Positions 25,915 through 35,145 of a stretch of 47,992 bases of DNA are shown here, piece by piece. The notes beneath the pieces were generated by a model. The model had not been told where the DNA came from, did no database searches, and saw only the letters and a list, made by a program, of their open reading frames with translations. The stretch covers positions 1-47,992 of the forward strand of contig JAGXSJ010000120.1 of NCBI GenBank assembly GCA_018333895.1. Direction: 5' to 3'. Source of the DNA: Truepera sp. (lineage in GTDB: Bacteria; Deinococcota; Deinococci; Deinococcales; Trueperaceae). The first letter of the stretch is position 1, and each line of letters begins with the position of its first letter. Made by a program: the position numbers and the translations under genes.

Positions 25915-28378
25915 CCCACGCCTCGTGAATCCTCGCTACCCGCGCCCGCACCAGCGGCGCGCGCGGGTCTTCTTTTGACAGGGCAGCCAGCGCCGCTTCC
26001 CACAGTTGCAAGTCCCCGCCCAGCCGTTGCGCTAGCTCCAGCAGCGACTCGGCGTCGCCAGCGGCAAGCACGGCCTGCCGCAGTTGCTCTTCGAGCAGCT
26101 CGCGCGCCTCGCTGATGCCGGGCAGGTCGGAGCGGGGCAGCAGCGGTCCTTGGTAGAGTGAGACCGCCTCGCGCACGCGCCCTTCGTGCAAGAGGCGCGT
26201 GAGTTCCAGAAAGTCCGCCCGCAAGGGCACCTCGAGGCGATACGGCTTGGCAGCGATGGGCAGGAGGCGCCGCAGCTTCGAGATGGAGGGTTTGAGGTTG
26301 TCGGGGCTCCCCTCGTCGCCATAGATAAGGAGCAGCAGCTGCTCGCCGCTCAAACCTTCAGGATGTAGCGCCAACAGTGCCAGAATTTCGTGCCCCCGCT
26401 GCTGGAGCCCCAACGGCTTGCCTGCTAGACGAACCTCGCTGCCGCCTAAGAAGCGCAGCGCTAAAGGGGGATCGTCACGATTCAGCAGGCTAAACACGCC
26501 GCCCAAAGCCTCTCTCGGACCCGCCCGAAAGTGAAGCCCAACCTCGGCCAGTTCACTTAAGCCCGCTTTGGCACCGCGAAGCGCCTCTTTCGCTTCGTCT
26601 GGGCTGCCCAATAATAGCTGGACGCGCGCTAGATATAGCCCTGCTTGGGCCAATAAATCGGCGTCGAGGGGCGTTTGAAATGCCCTGTACGCTCCCTGCA
26701 AAGGCGTGAGCGCTTTTCCCGGCTCCACCAATGACAGCGCCATGCCGTAAGCCAACAGACCGCGGTGGGCGTTGCGGGAGGTCTCTCCTTGGGTAAGGCT
26801 GTAGGCACGCTCGGCAACCTTTAGCGCCTCGTCGGTCTCGCCTAGCTCCAACAGCGCCCGCACCAGGTTGTTAGCTTCGGCACCGCCCATATCGCGCTTG
26901 GCCCCTTCCCAATTCTGCCGGTAGTAGCCTAGAGCCTGCTCCGGCTTGCCGACGGCAAGGTAATAATCGCCCAGGGTCGAACGAAACAGGCGCGCCAGAT
27001 CACGGTTGACCTCCGATAGGCGGGCTTCGCTTTCTGTCAAGATACCCTCTAGTCCTGCCGTCTCCCCGATCAAAATGCGCGCGTAGGCCCAATCGTTGAT
27101 GAGGTAGAGGCGCTGATGGAGGTCGGCCAGCCCGGCCCGATCGAACTGCTCCAGCGCCCACTCGGCCCAGTGCGCGGCCTCGCGATAGCGACCCAGTGAG
27201 ATCAGTGAACTCGCTAGAACACCGGTGTTCCGAGCGATCTGATACGGTCGGCCCTCTGCCTCAGCCAGCTTGACCGATGCTCGTAGCACCTCATAGCCGT
27301 GATGCAGATCTGAGGTGCAGAGTTGCCAGCCGTAGGCGTAGAGCGTCAGCGGTGTTTGCGCCGCTTCATAGGCGCGCTTAGCCTCGCCCAAGGCCCATTC
27401 CGGTGGGGCCAGCACCAGGGCGTAGAGGGCGCGCAGCTCGGGGGCTTCGTGCTCCTGCAAGCGACCTTCGACCTCCTCGCGCACTTGGTCGGTCAGGCTG
27501 AGGCGAGCGGCAGCGGAAAGGCGCCAGTACAGCACCGCTTCGGTGCCGGCGACCTCCGGCGGTAGTCCGGCAAGCAAGTTCCACAGTTGGCGGTGCAACC
27601 CGCGCTCGCGGTAGGCGGGTCCAGCCTCGGCGAGCACCTCCGGGACGCGCTCCGGCAAGAGCGTGGTAGCAAGCTCCAGGGCTTCGAGCCAGCGCTGGCG
27701 TTTGCCCAACAGATCCAGCAACGTGTCCGGTTCTACCACCACCTCATGCCCCGGCGGCAGCCTGGGGCCTTCGGGGTTGGGTCGCAAGGGGAGCGGTAGC
27801 GATAGGCGCTCGTGCAGTGCGACCAGAAAGGGCTCGTAAGCGCCGCCGGCGTCCTGCCACAGCGCCATAACCTCCTCGTCAGCTAGCTGCCCCTCGGCCA
27901 GCGCCAGGGCCTCAGCCTGGCCTAAACGCAGCTCGGCTGGCCCTAGCAGCAGCGAAGCAGCCGGGAGGGGGAGGTCGTCGGGCAGCGCGCTGAAGTGTAA
28001 GACCACCAGGTTGCCCTGCCCTGACAAGGAGAGCAGGTCTTGGGCGAAGGCGGGGCCGTGCTCGGCCTGGGAGAGGGCAAAGGTAAAGGGGCCTAGTAGC
28101 TCCAGGTGCTGCCGCAGCACGCTCAGGCCGTAGCGATACGGCATGCCGTAGCCAAAGAGCGGGCTCCCTAAAGCCCGCTTGACGGCCTCGGCCAGCTTGT
28201 TCCCCTGCGCGACTGGGTCATCCGCTTCAAACGGGGAAAGCTCGCACCAGACCAGCGGCTGCTGCGGTTTATGGAGCGCCGCGATCAGGTGAGGCGCGCC
28301 CCAGCGAGGATCTGCTGTCAGCAAGACCGGGCCCTGATGCTCTTGCAACCTCGCGAGTAGCTGGTTTAACCAGCCCAT
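25901..28378 (-). CDS. SARP/BTAD-type regulator with degenerate STAND-like domain and TPR repeats (825 aa)
   Basis: Residues ~1-210 resemble the ATPase domain of large STAND/MalT-like regulators but lack a Walker A motif (VLLTADPRWGAPHL stands where GxxxxGKT would be), so ATP-driven switching is unlikely. Residues ~215-620 are helical repeats of TPR type. From about 640 there is an OmpR-like winged helix (LRFLGGSEVRLAGKPLGLQQRGHEILALLALH) followed by a BTAD-like helical domain to the end. This is the SARP plan, here at the C-terminus. SARPs activate antibiotic and peptide clusters by binding heptamers spaced 11 bases apart. Such repeats precede the M16 operon, the precursor and the maturase, so this is the likely activator. 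GGGAGGG precedes the ATG. Confidence 0.82.
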   Translation of the reverse strand: MGWLNQLLARLQEHQGPVLLTADPRWGAPHLIAALHKPQQPLVWCELSPFEADDPVAQGNKLAEAVKRALGSPLFGYGMPYRYGLSVLRQHLELLGPFTFALSQAEHGPAFAQDLLSLSGQGNLVVLHFSALPDDLPLPAASLLLGPAELRLGQAEALALAEGQLADEEVMALWQDAGGAYEPFLVALHERLSLPLPLRPNPEGPRLPPGHEVVVEPDTLLDLLGKRQRWLEALELATTLLPERVPEVLAEAGPAYRERGLHRQLWNLLAGLPPEVAGTEAVLYWRLSAAARLSLTDQVREEVEGRLQEHEAPELRALYALVLAPPEWALGEAKRAYEAAQTPLTLYAYGWQLCTSDLHHGYEVLRASVKLAEAEGRPYQIARNTGVLASSLISLGRYREAAHWAEWALEQFDRAGLADLHQRLYLINDWAYARILIGETAGLEGILTESEARLSEVNRDLARLFRSTLGDYYLAVGKPEQALGYYRQNWEGAKRDMGGAEANNLVRALLELGETDEALKVAERAYSLTQGETSRNAHRGLLAYGMALSLVEPGKALTPLQGAYRAFQTPLDADLLAQAGLYLARVQLLLGSPDEAKEALRGAKAGLSELAEVGLHFRAGPREALGGVFSLLNRDDPPLALRFLGGSEVRLAGKPLGLQQRGHEILALLALHPEGLSGEQLLLLIYGDEGSPDNLKPSISKLRRLLPIAAKPYRLEVPLRADFLELTRLLHEGRVREAVSLYQGPLLPRSDLPGISEARELLEEQLRQAVLAAGDAESLLELAQRLGGDLQLWEAALAALSKEDPRAPLVRARVARIHEAWASGM

Positions 28379-28394
28379 GTCCCTCCCTTAGCAA

Positions 28395-28416
28395 AAAGTA
28401 TGCACCCTCCGGTTGC
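28395..28416 (-). promoter_or_regulatory. Possible promoter of the SARP-type gene with one SARP half-site
   Basis: On the minus strand GCAACCG (28410-28416) is followed after 9 bases by TACTTT (28395-28400), the same spacing as in the other cluster promoters. No second box lies 11 or 22 bases upstream, so autoregulation is only a suggestion. Confidence 0.35.
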
Positions 28417-28511
28417 TGCACAGAGTGAGTAAATCGACACCAGTAAACAACGATTATCCCTGCCCCCCTCACGGCGATCTTCATCTGGGCCGACAGTAAA
28501 CCGCACCACAG

Positions 28512-28531
28512 CCGCCCGCTCAGCCGGGCGG
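28512..28531 (+). repeat. Inverted repeat upstream of a small gene
   Basis: CCGCCCG and CGGGCGG are separated by six bases, directly before TAAGCT (28532-28537), a leaderless-type -10 that ends 5 bases before the ATG at 28543. It may be an operator or simply a hairpin. Confidence 0.4.
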
Positions 28532-28542
28532 TAAGCTAAGGT

Positions 28543-28830
28543 ATGCGCTTTGGCTACGCCGTCGAACAGGTCTTTGTGAGGCCGCGCGGTGGCGGGCTCG
28601 AGCTCTTCGTGGTGCTAGTAGCGCTCTCGGGAGCCATTAAGCACGAGACGCTGCGTTTCTTGACCACTAACGCGCGCGAGGCCGTTACGCGGGCCGCCCG
28701 GCAACTCGCCGCCAGAGGAGATATTGAGAGCGCCGAAGGGGTGCGCCTGCGCGTCGAAGTGCGCGGAGCGCTCCGCGACGATGCCGCCTTGCGCCGCTTA
28801 TTCGTGCAAACCTTTGAGAGCAGCCAATGA
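28543..28830 (+). CDS. Hypothetical protein (95 aa)
   Basis: I do not recognise this protein. It has a beta-rich first half (RFGYAVEQVFVRPRGGGLELFVVLVALSG) and a second half with a helix (NAREAVTRAARQLAARGDI) and a strand (GVRLRVEVRGAL). No cysteines, signal peptide or membrane segments are present. Its stop overlaps the ATG of the NUDIX gene by 4 bases, so the two were co-expressed. TAAGCT stands 5 bases before the ATG, suggesting a leaderless start. Codon use matches the GC-rich neighbours, which supports a real gene. Confidence 0.6.
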   Translation: MRFGYAVEQVFVRPRGGGLELFVVLVALSGAIKHETLRFLTTNAREAVTRAARQLAARGDIESAEGVRLRVEVRGALRDDAALRRLFVQTFESSQ

Positions 28831-29302
28831 AACTGGCTACGCTCTGTTACCTGCGCCGGGATGGCCACACCTTGATGCTTTATCGCAACAAGAAGCCCGG
28901 CGATTATCACCAGGGCAAGTGGAACGGCCTTGGCGGCAAGCTCAGGCCCGGCGAATCGCCTGAGGAGTGCCTGCGCCGCGAGGTGTTCGAGGAGTCAGGG
29001 CTAACGGTTGAAGCTGCCACGCTCAGGGGTTTGATTACCTTCCCGAACTTCGACGGGATCGACGACTGGTACTGCTTCGTTTACACCGTTGAGCAATTTT
29101 CAGGCGAGCTTGGCGAGTCGCCTGAAGGTGATCCTGCGGTTTACTCGCAGGACGCTGGATCCCCGACCGCGAGCTGCTGAGCCTCAACCTCTGGCAGGGC
29201 GACCGCGTCTTTATCCCCTGGCTCTTTCAGGACCGGTTCTTCTCGGCTAAGTTCAGTTATGAGCAGGGGGAGTTCAAGGGCCACGAGGTGACCTTCTATT
29301 AA
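28827..29302 (+). pseudogene. NUDIX hydrolase (MutT / 8-oxo-dGTPase-like), frameshifted
   Basis: The first ~100 codons encode a NUDIX protein with an intact box GGKLRPGESPEECLRREVFEESGL at about residues 37-60. After GELGESPEGD the open frame ends at 29180 in non-family sequence. In the frame shifted by -1 the expected C-terminal part appears: RWIPDRELLSLNLWQGDRV... down to HEVTFY with a stop at 29300-29302. The break lies between about 29130 and 29155 and corresponds to a lost single base (or two gained). No canonical slippery heptamer is visible. This could be a real inactivation, a sequencing error or, less likely, programmed frameshifting. The box alone suggests sanitation of oxidised nucleotides. 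Confidence 0.8.
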
Positions 29303-29381
29303 ATCCCTGGCGAAATGGCTTTGGCACACCCCAGCCGGGGAGATTAATCATCAGGCTCAGTCTTACTAGCAGTCGCCGTGA

Positions 29382-30809
<1,428 letters not shown>

Positions 30810-30832
30810 GTGCCAGGTTTTATTACGCGGCC

Positions 30833-30913
30833 AAAATTAGTATTGCCGGTAACAGGTTGTGGGTAGTAGGTGGTAGGAAAAGCCCTGGCGACCTACTACC
30901 CGCTGCTAATTTT
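30833..30913. terminator. Composite inverted repeat between convergent tpl and ABC genes
   Basis: An 11-base perfect stem, GGGTAGTAGGT (30861-30871) with ACCTACTACCC (30891-30901), lies inside an outer pair AAAATTAG (30833-30840) and CTAATTTT (30906-30913). T-runs on both outer flanks suggest a bidirectional terminator for tpl and the ABC operon. Confidence 0.6.
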
Positions 30914-30953
30914 TCTGACCAACTTGCCGGTACGAAGTCAAGGGTGGCTCCTC

Positions 30954-32774
30954 CTAACCGTTATCGCCGTGCGTGGCCCATAACCGGCGCATCTCGGCGC
31001 TGCTAGCTAGCAACTCTGAGAGCGTGCCGTGCGCGGCGATCCGCCCGTCGGCAAGCACGATGATCTGGTCGGCGCGGGTCAGCGCCGCGCGGCGGCTGCT
31101 GATTACCAGGCAGGTCACGTCGCTCTGCGCCAACTGCTCCCAAAGGAGCCGCTCGGTCTCGACATCAAGGGCGCTGGAGAGGTCGTCAACCACTAGCAGC
31201 TCGGCCTGGCGCATGAACATCCGGGCGGCGGCGCTACGCTGCACCTGCCCGCCGGAGAGCTTGACGCCGCGGGTGCCGACCAGGGTCTCAAGGCCGTTTT
31301 CTAGGAGCCGCACATCGGGCGTCATAACCGCTAGCTCGAGCGCTCGCCACAGCGCCGCCTCGCCCTGCTCGTGGCCAAGACTGACGTTATGGCGCAGCGT
31401 CTCGGAGAACAGGCGCGGCACCTGGGCGGTGTAGGCGCTACGCGGCGGCACCAAGAATGAGGCCGGGTCGTCTACAAGCACCCCATTCCAGCGGATCTCG
31501 CCGCTATCTTTGGGCAGCAGCCCGAGCAGGGTCCGCACCAGGGTGGTCTTCCCCACCCCGATGCGCCCGGTCACCACGGTAAACGAGCCGCGCGGCAGGG
31601 TCAGGGAGATATCAGCGATCCCCTTGTCGCTGTCGGGATAGCGGTAGCTGAGCCCGGTCACGCGCAGTTCAAGCAGCGGCTCAGGAGCTGAGGTGGGCTG
31701 CGCCAGGGTGGGCAGGTTGGCATCATGGAGGTGTAGCGGGGCATGATCGACAAAGGTCTCGAGTGGGGCATCGGTAAGCAGGCGCTGCATCCGCTCGAAG
31801 GCTACTCCGGTACGGCGAATCTGCGCCAACATGTCGCCCACAAAGGCCATGGTGCCGGTCAGGCGCGGCAAGAAGGTCAAGAACAGCGCAAAGTCGCCTA
31901 CCGTGAAGCTGCCGGTGCGCATCTGCTCGGCGACCAGCAGCAGGATCAGACCGGCGGCGATGTTGACCATGTTGGTGTTGACCCCGCGCAGCAGTTCAGT
32001 CAGCAGGCTGTCCTTGAGCGCCGCCTGGCGCCGCGTATCGTTGAGCCCGGCGAAGTGCGCTACTACCGGCTCCTCCTTATGGGCGATCTTGACCGCCTGC
32101 ACGGCGGTGAACATCTCGCCGATAAAGCTGGTGACGCGGCCGGTCGCCTCGCGGCTGCGGCGGCGGAACTGGCGGATCTGGGGGGTCAGGGCGCGGGTTA
32201 AGATGACCATCCCCAGCAGCGGCACGGTGATAACCATTGTCACTAGCGGGTTAATCAGCGCCATAATGATAATGGCGACCAGCGCGAAGAGGAGCAGGCC
32301 GCCTGCATCCACCAGCGTATCGATCAGCGCCATGACATCATCGACATCATCGCGGAAGCGGGTCACGGCCTCGCCGGGAGAGTCGGGCAGCCGCCGCGAG
32401 CCGCGCGCATTCATCAGCCAGTTAAGCAGGTTACGCCGGATAAGCAGCGTCAGCTCGTGCCAGAGCGTGGCGTAGACCCAGATCCCCCACCCGAAAAAGC
32501 CGAGGCGCGAGAGGTTTACGCTCAGCAGCAAGGCCACCAACGTCCAGGCATTGAGCCCCGCCGGCGCTGCCCCGGAGAGCGCGTCAAAGAGCGCTCTGAT
32601 AATCAGCCCAAAGAGCAGCGGCAGGGTGTGGATCACCCCCCAAGCCACCACGTTGATGATGAACAGGCCAAAGCGGTAGTGAATGAGCCTGTTGATCAGG
32701 CGTAGCGTTCCCAAAGCATGTTCTCGCTGCGCTCGGACCGCCTGCGGCTCGGAATCGGTAGGGATAGCGGTCAT
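30954..32774 (-). CDS. ABC exporter half-transporter, degenerate-site subunit
   Basis: The 606-residue protein fuses a six-helix transmembrane domain (residues ~30-330) to an ATPase domain (from ~370). Walker A is VTGRIGVGKTTLVR and the signature motif is VKLSGGQVQR. After Walker B (LLVVDDLSSALD) an aspartate replaces the catalytic glutamate. Together with the partner it forms a heterodimeric exporter with one non-hydrolysing and one active ATP site, as in BmrCD, LmrCD and TM287/288. It is the second gene of the operon, 7 bases after the partner. The substrate is unknown; relatives export drugs or lipids. Confidence 0.88.
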   Translation of the reverse strand: MTAIPTDSEPQAVRAQREHALGTLRLINRLIHYRFGLFIINVVAWGVIHTLPLLFGLIIRALFDALSGAAPAGLNAWTLVALLLSVNLSRLGFFGWGIWVYATLWHELTLLIRRNLLNWLMNARGSRRLPDSPGEAVTRFRDDVDDVMALIDTLVDAGGLLLFALVAIIIMALINPLVTMVITVPLLGMVILTRALTPQIRQFRRRSREATGRVTSFIGEMFTAVQAVKIAHKEEPVVAHFAGLNDTRRQAALKDSLLTELLRGVNTNMVNIAAGLILLLVAEQMRTGSFTVGDFALFLTFLPRLTGTMAFVGDMLAQIRRTGVAFERMQRLLTDAPLETFVDHAPLHLHDANLPTLAQPTSAPEPLLELRVTGLSYRYPDSDKGIADISLTLPRGSFTVVTGRIGVGKTTLVRTLLGLLPKDSGEIRWNGVLVDDPASFLVPPRSAYTAQVPRLFSETLRHNVSLGHEQGEAALWRALELAVMTPDVRLLENGLETLVGTRGVKLSGGQVQRSAAARMFMRQAELLVVDDLSSALDVETERLLWEQLAQSDVTCLVISSRRAALTRADQIIVLADGRIAAHGTLSELLASSAEMRRLWATHGDNG

Positions 32775-32781
32775 GGCGTCC

Positions 32782-34542
32782 TTAGGCCGTCACTACGGCT
32801 TGATCACGAAGCTGATAAAAGTGTGAGGTGGGCCGGGCGGCCAGCTCGGCGCGGGAGCCGCGCTCGAGCATCCGCCCCTCCGCGAGAATGATGATCTCAT
32901 CGACGCGCTCGACTGTACTTAGCCGGTGGGCGATGATAATGGCGGTGCGCCCGCGCAGCAGCTTACTCACGACCTGCTCCAGCCGTGCTTCGGTGGCCGG
33001 GTCGAGCCGTGAGGAGGGCTCATCGAGGATAACCAAACCGGGGTCTTTGAGGAACACCCGGGCAAAGGCCAGCAGTTGCGCCTCACCGGCGCTAATGCCG
33101 CTTCCACCGGCGGCCAGCGGTGTGTCAAGGCCCTGGGGCAGCGCCGCCAGCCAGGCGCCCAGGCCGAGTTCGTGCAGCACCGCCAGGATGCGCTCGTCAG
33201 GGACGGACTGGTCGAAGAAGGTGAGGTTGTCGCGCAGCGAGGCGTGAAAGAGCTGCACCTCCTGGGTCACCAGGCCGACCTGCCGGTGCAGGTCGCTCAG
33301 CGCCAGCTCGCGGATGGGAATACCACCCAGACGGATCTCGCCGCTGGATGCCTCATACAGGCGGAACAGCAGCCGGGTCAGGGTGGTCTTGCCGCTACCG
33401 GTGCGCCCCAGCAGGCCGAGCGTGGTGCCCGGCGCCAGGTGGAAGCTGATGTCGCGCAGCACCGGCTGCTCCTGGTAGCTAAACCCTACCCGGTCGAAGG
33501 TGACCGGCAGCGCCCCAGACGGCAAGCGGCTTGTCCCGCCGTCGGCGAGCTGGCTGCGCAGGCTCAACAGCTCGTCGATCCGGCCGATCCCGGCGCCGGC
33601 CTTTTGCAGCTCCTGCATCTGCTGGGTGATCTGTTCGATGGGGGCTTCGAGCATCGCCATGTACTGAAAGAACAGATAGGCGGTGCCCAAGGTAATCGCC
33701 CCAGCCTGGAAGAAGTAGACCCCTAGCCCCAGGGTGAGCACATAGCCTACCGCAAAGAGGCCCATGCTAAGCAGCCAGATCGAGGAGCGCTTGAGCCAGG
33801 CGCGGCGGCCCTTAAAGAAGACCTCGCGCATCGCCGTTACCAAGCGCTGCATAACGTACGGCCCGGCCCCGTTGGCGCGGATGTCGTCGATGCCGGCTAA
33901 GCGCTCTTCGATGAAACCGAACAGCTTGGCGTGGGCCTCGCGCTCCTCGGTGGTGGCGGGCACAGCAACGTCGCGCAGCCGCCCGAGGGTGAGCAAGACC
34001 AGGGCGGTAAATATGGTCAGCGCCAGGCCGACCCAGGGCTGCTCGAGCCACAGCATTACCAGGATACCCACCAGCAGCAAGGCGCTCCCGAGCACCTGGA
34101 CCGAGAACTGCGAAAAGAAGTTTGACAGCGCCGTCACATCGCCGTCGATCCGCTCGATCAGCTCGCCAGGGGTGCGAGCGGTGTGAAAGCTCATGTCGAG
34201 CTTAAGGCAGTGCAGCGCCAGGTCGCGGCGCATGGCGTTAGTGGCGGTCCAGCCTACGTCGGCGCCGGTATAGGTAGCGGCGGCGCCGAGCAGCTGGTTA
34301 ACTAGCGCTACGCCCAAAAACAGCAGCGCAGTGCGAAGCAGCACCTCCAGTGCCCCATTGGCCACCGCAGTGTCGATAAAAAAGCGCAGGATCTGCGGCA
34401 CCAGCAACTGCAAGCCGATGCTGCTGATAATCAGTACCGTCATCAGCGCGGCTTTTTGCCATTGTGGCCTGAGATAGCGCAGCAACAGGGCGCTGTAGCG
34501 CCTAAGGGGTGTAGCGGCAGGTCGGCTCATCATCGTCCTCAT
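32782..34542 (-). CDS. ABC exporter half-transporter, catalytic-glutamate subunit
   Basis: A fused six-helix transmembrane domain and ATPase of about 586 residues. Walker A is LLGRTGSGKTTL and Walker B is LVILDEPSSRLD with the catalytic glutamate. The signature motif is the unusual SGISAGEAQ in place of LSGGQ. Thus its own glutamate pairs with the partner's good LSGGQ to form the active site, while its poor signature pairs with the partner's aspartate to form the inactive one. The open frame reaches 34623 but would run through the terminator hairpin region. Starts at 34542, 34533 or 34530 are more likely, the last having GAGGA 5 bases upstream. Expression is probably controlled by the attenuator in the leader. 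Confidence 0.87.
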   Translation of the reverse strand: MRTMMSRPAATPLRRYSALLLRYLRPQWQKAALMTVLIISSIGLQLLVPQILRFFIDTAVANGALEVLLRTALLFLGVALVNQLLGAAATYTGADVGWTATNAMRRDLALHCLKLDMSFHTARTPGELIERIDGDVTALSNFFSQFSVQVLGSALLLVGILVMLWLEQPWVGLALTIFTALVLLTLGRLRDVAVPATTEEREAHAKLFGFIEERLAGIDDIRANGAGPYVMQRLVTAMREVFFKGRRAWLKRSSIWLLSMGLFAVGYVLTLGLGVYFFQAGAITLGTAYLFFQYMAMLEAPIEQITQQMQELQKAGAGIGRIDELLSLRSQLADGGTSRLPSGALPVTFDRVGFSYQEQPVLRDISFHLAPGTTLGLLGRTGSGKTTLTRLLFRLYEASSGEIRLGGIPIRELALSDLHRQVGLVTQEVQLFHASLRDNLTFFDQSVPDERILAVLHELGLGAWLAALPQGLDTPLAAGGSGISAGEAQLLAFARVFLKDPGLVILDEPSSRLDPATEARLEQVVSKLLRGRTAIIIAHRLSTVERVDEIIILAEGRMLERGSRAELAARPTSHFYQLRDQAVVTA

Positions 34543-34584
34543 AGTCACAGCATTCTGGAGTCTCGGCTTGCCCCAGCGGTCCAA

Positions 34585-34620
34585 GAAAAAGACCGTGGGG
34601 TTTGGGATCGCCCACGGTCG
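34585..34620 (-). terminator. Intrinsic terminator in the leader of the ABC operon (attenuator)
   Basis: On the minus strand GACCGTGGG pairs with CCCACGGTC (9 perfect bases, 11-base loop), followed by TTTTTCTT. It lies after the leader peptide stop and about 45 bases before the ABC start, so it must be read through for the exporter to be made. Confidence 0.85.
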
Positions 34621-34639
34621 CACAGTATTCAGAAGCTAG

Positions 34640-34705
34640 CTACCAGCAGGCAGACCTCTCCCATAGAGCAGCGGGGGTGTCTTGTATGATGTAGTGGCTT
34701 ACCAT
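34640..34705 (-). CDS. Leader peptide of the ABC exporter operon (21 aa)
   Basis: This 21-codon gene has a strong ribosome site (AAAGGAG, 7 bases before the ATG) and sits within about 20 bases of the predicted transcription start. The peptide starts MVSHYIIQDTPAALW and ends ERSACW, with tryptophan at positions 15 and 21. It lies between a consensus-like promoter and an intrinsic terminator that precedes the exporter genes. This is the arrangement of ribosome-dependent attenuators such as bmrB upstream of bmrCD. A ribosome stalled on the peptide by an antibiotic, or by shortage of an amino acid, would prevent terminator folding. Its product is unlikely to act as a protein. Confidence 0.68.
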   Translation of the reverse strand: MVSHYIIQDTPAALWERSACW

Positions 34706-34729
34706 CTACCTGCTCCTTTCGCCAGGCCA

Positions 34730-34759
34730 AATCTACTCCCAGGCGTTGGTGCCTGTCAA
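34730..34759 (-). promoter_or_regulatory. Promoter of the leader peptide / ABC exporter operon
   Basis: On the minus strand TTGACA (34754-34759) and TAGATT (34730-34735) are separated by 18 bases. This is one of the few promoters in the window with a full -35 consensus. Confidence 0.78.
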
Positions 34760-34796
34760 GTGCTGTGACTGGCGAGCCCTTCCGCATGGCCTGCTC

Positions 34797-34802
34797 TATA
34801 CT
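34797..34802 (+). promoter_or_regulatory. -10 element (TATACT) of a probable leaderless transcript
   Basis: TATACT ends 7 bases before the ATG at 34810. The divergent ABC leader promoter starts about 40 bases away. Confidence 0.5.
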
Positions 34803-34809
34803 GACAGCG

Positions 34810-35145
34810 ATGAGCATCACTACAAACCGCTGGATGGAAGGAGTAAACCTCTTTAACCGCGGGGCCTACTGGGACTGTCACGAAGTGCTCGAGCCCCTGT
34901 GGCTGGCTGCGGACGGACTCGACCGGAGCTTCTACAAGGGAGTGATTTTGCTCGCCGCCGCGCTGCACAAAGCGCGGGTGATGGGCAGCATACGGGGCGG
35001 CAGGCGCAACTACGCCAAGGCTCTGGCACACTTGGCGCTCGTTCCAGACAGCTATCATGGCGTAAACGTGCGCGAGCTCGAGGCGCGTTGCCATGTGGCA
35101 CTAAGAGAGGCTACCAATCCCACCATCCCCCTGGAGACCCTATGA
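34810..35145 (+). CDS. DUF309-family protein
   Basis: The 111-residue helical protein matches DUF309: WMEGVNLFNRGAYWDCHEVLEPLW near residues 8-31 with the conserved His-Glu pair, then FYKGVILLAAALHKAR. The function is unknown; the His/Glu pattern suggests metal or hydrolase chemistry, but none is proven. A longer frame starts at 34765, yet the ATG at 34810 begins the family-conserved part and follows TATACT at leaderless spacing. Its stop overlaps the ATG of the PspC-domain gene (ATGA). Confidence 0.82.
   Translation: MSITTNRWMEGVNLFNRGAYWDCHEVLEPLWLAADGLDRSFYKGVILLAAALHKARVMGSIRGGRRNYAKALAHLALVPDSYHGVNVRELEARCHVALREATNPTIPLETL

Noticed and set aside
34543-34623. Upstream extension of the first ABC gene
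   Set aside because: It would overlap the intrinsic terminator and has no ribosome site; the family-like sequence begins after 34542.
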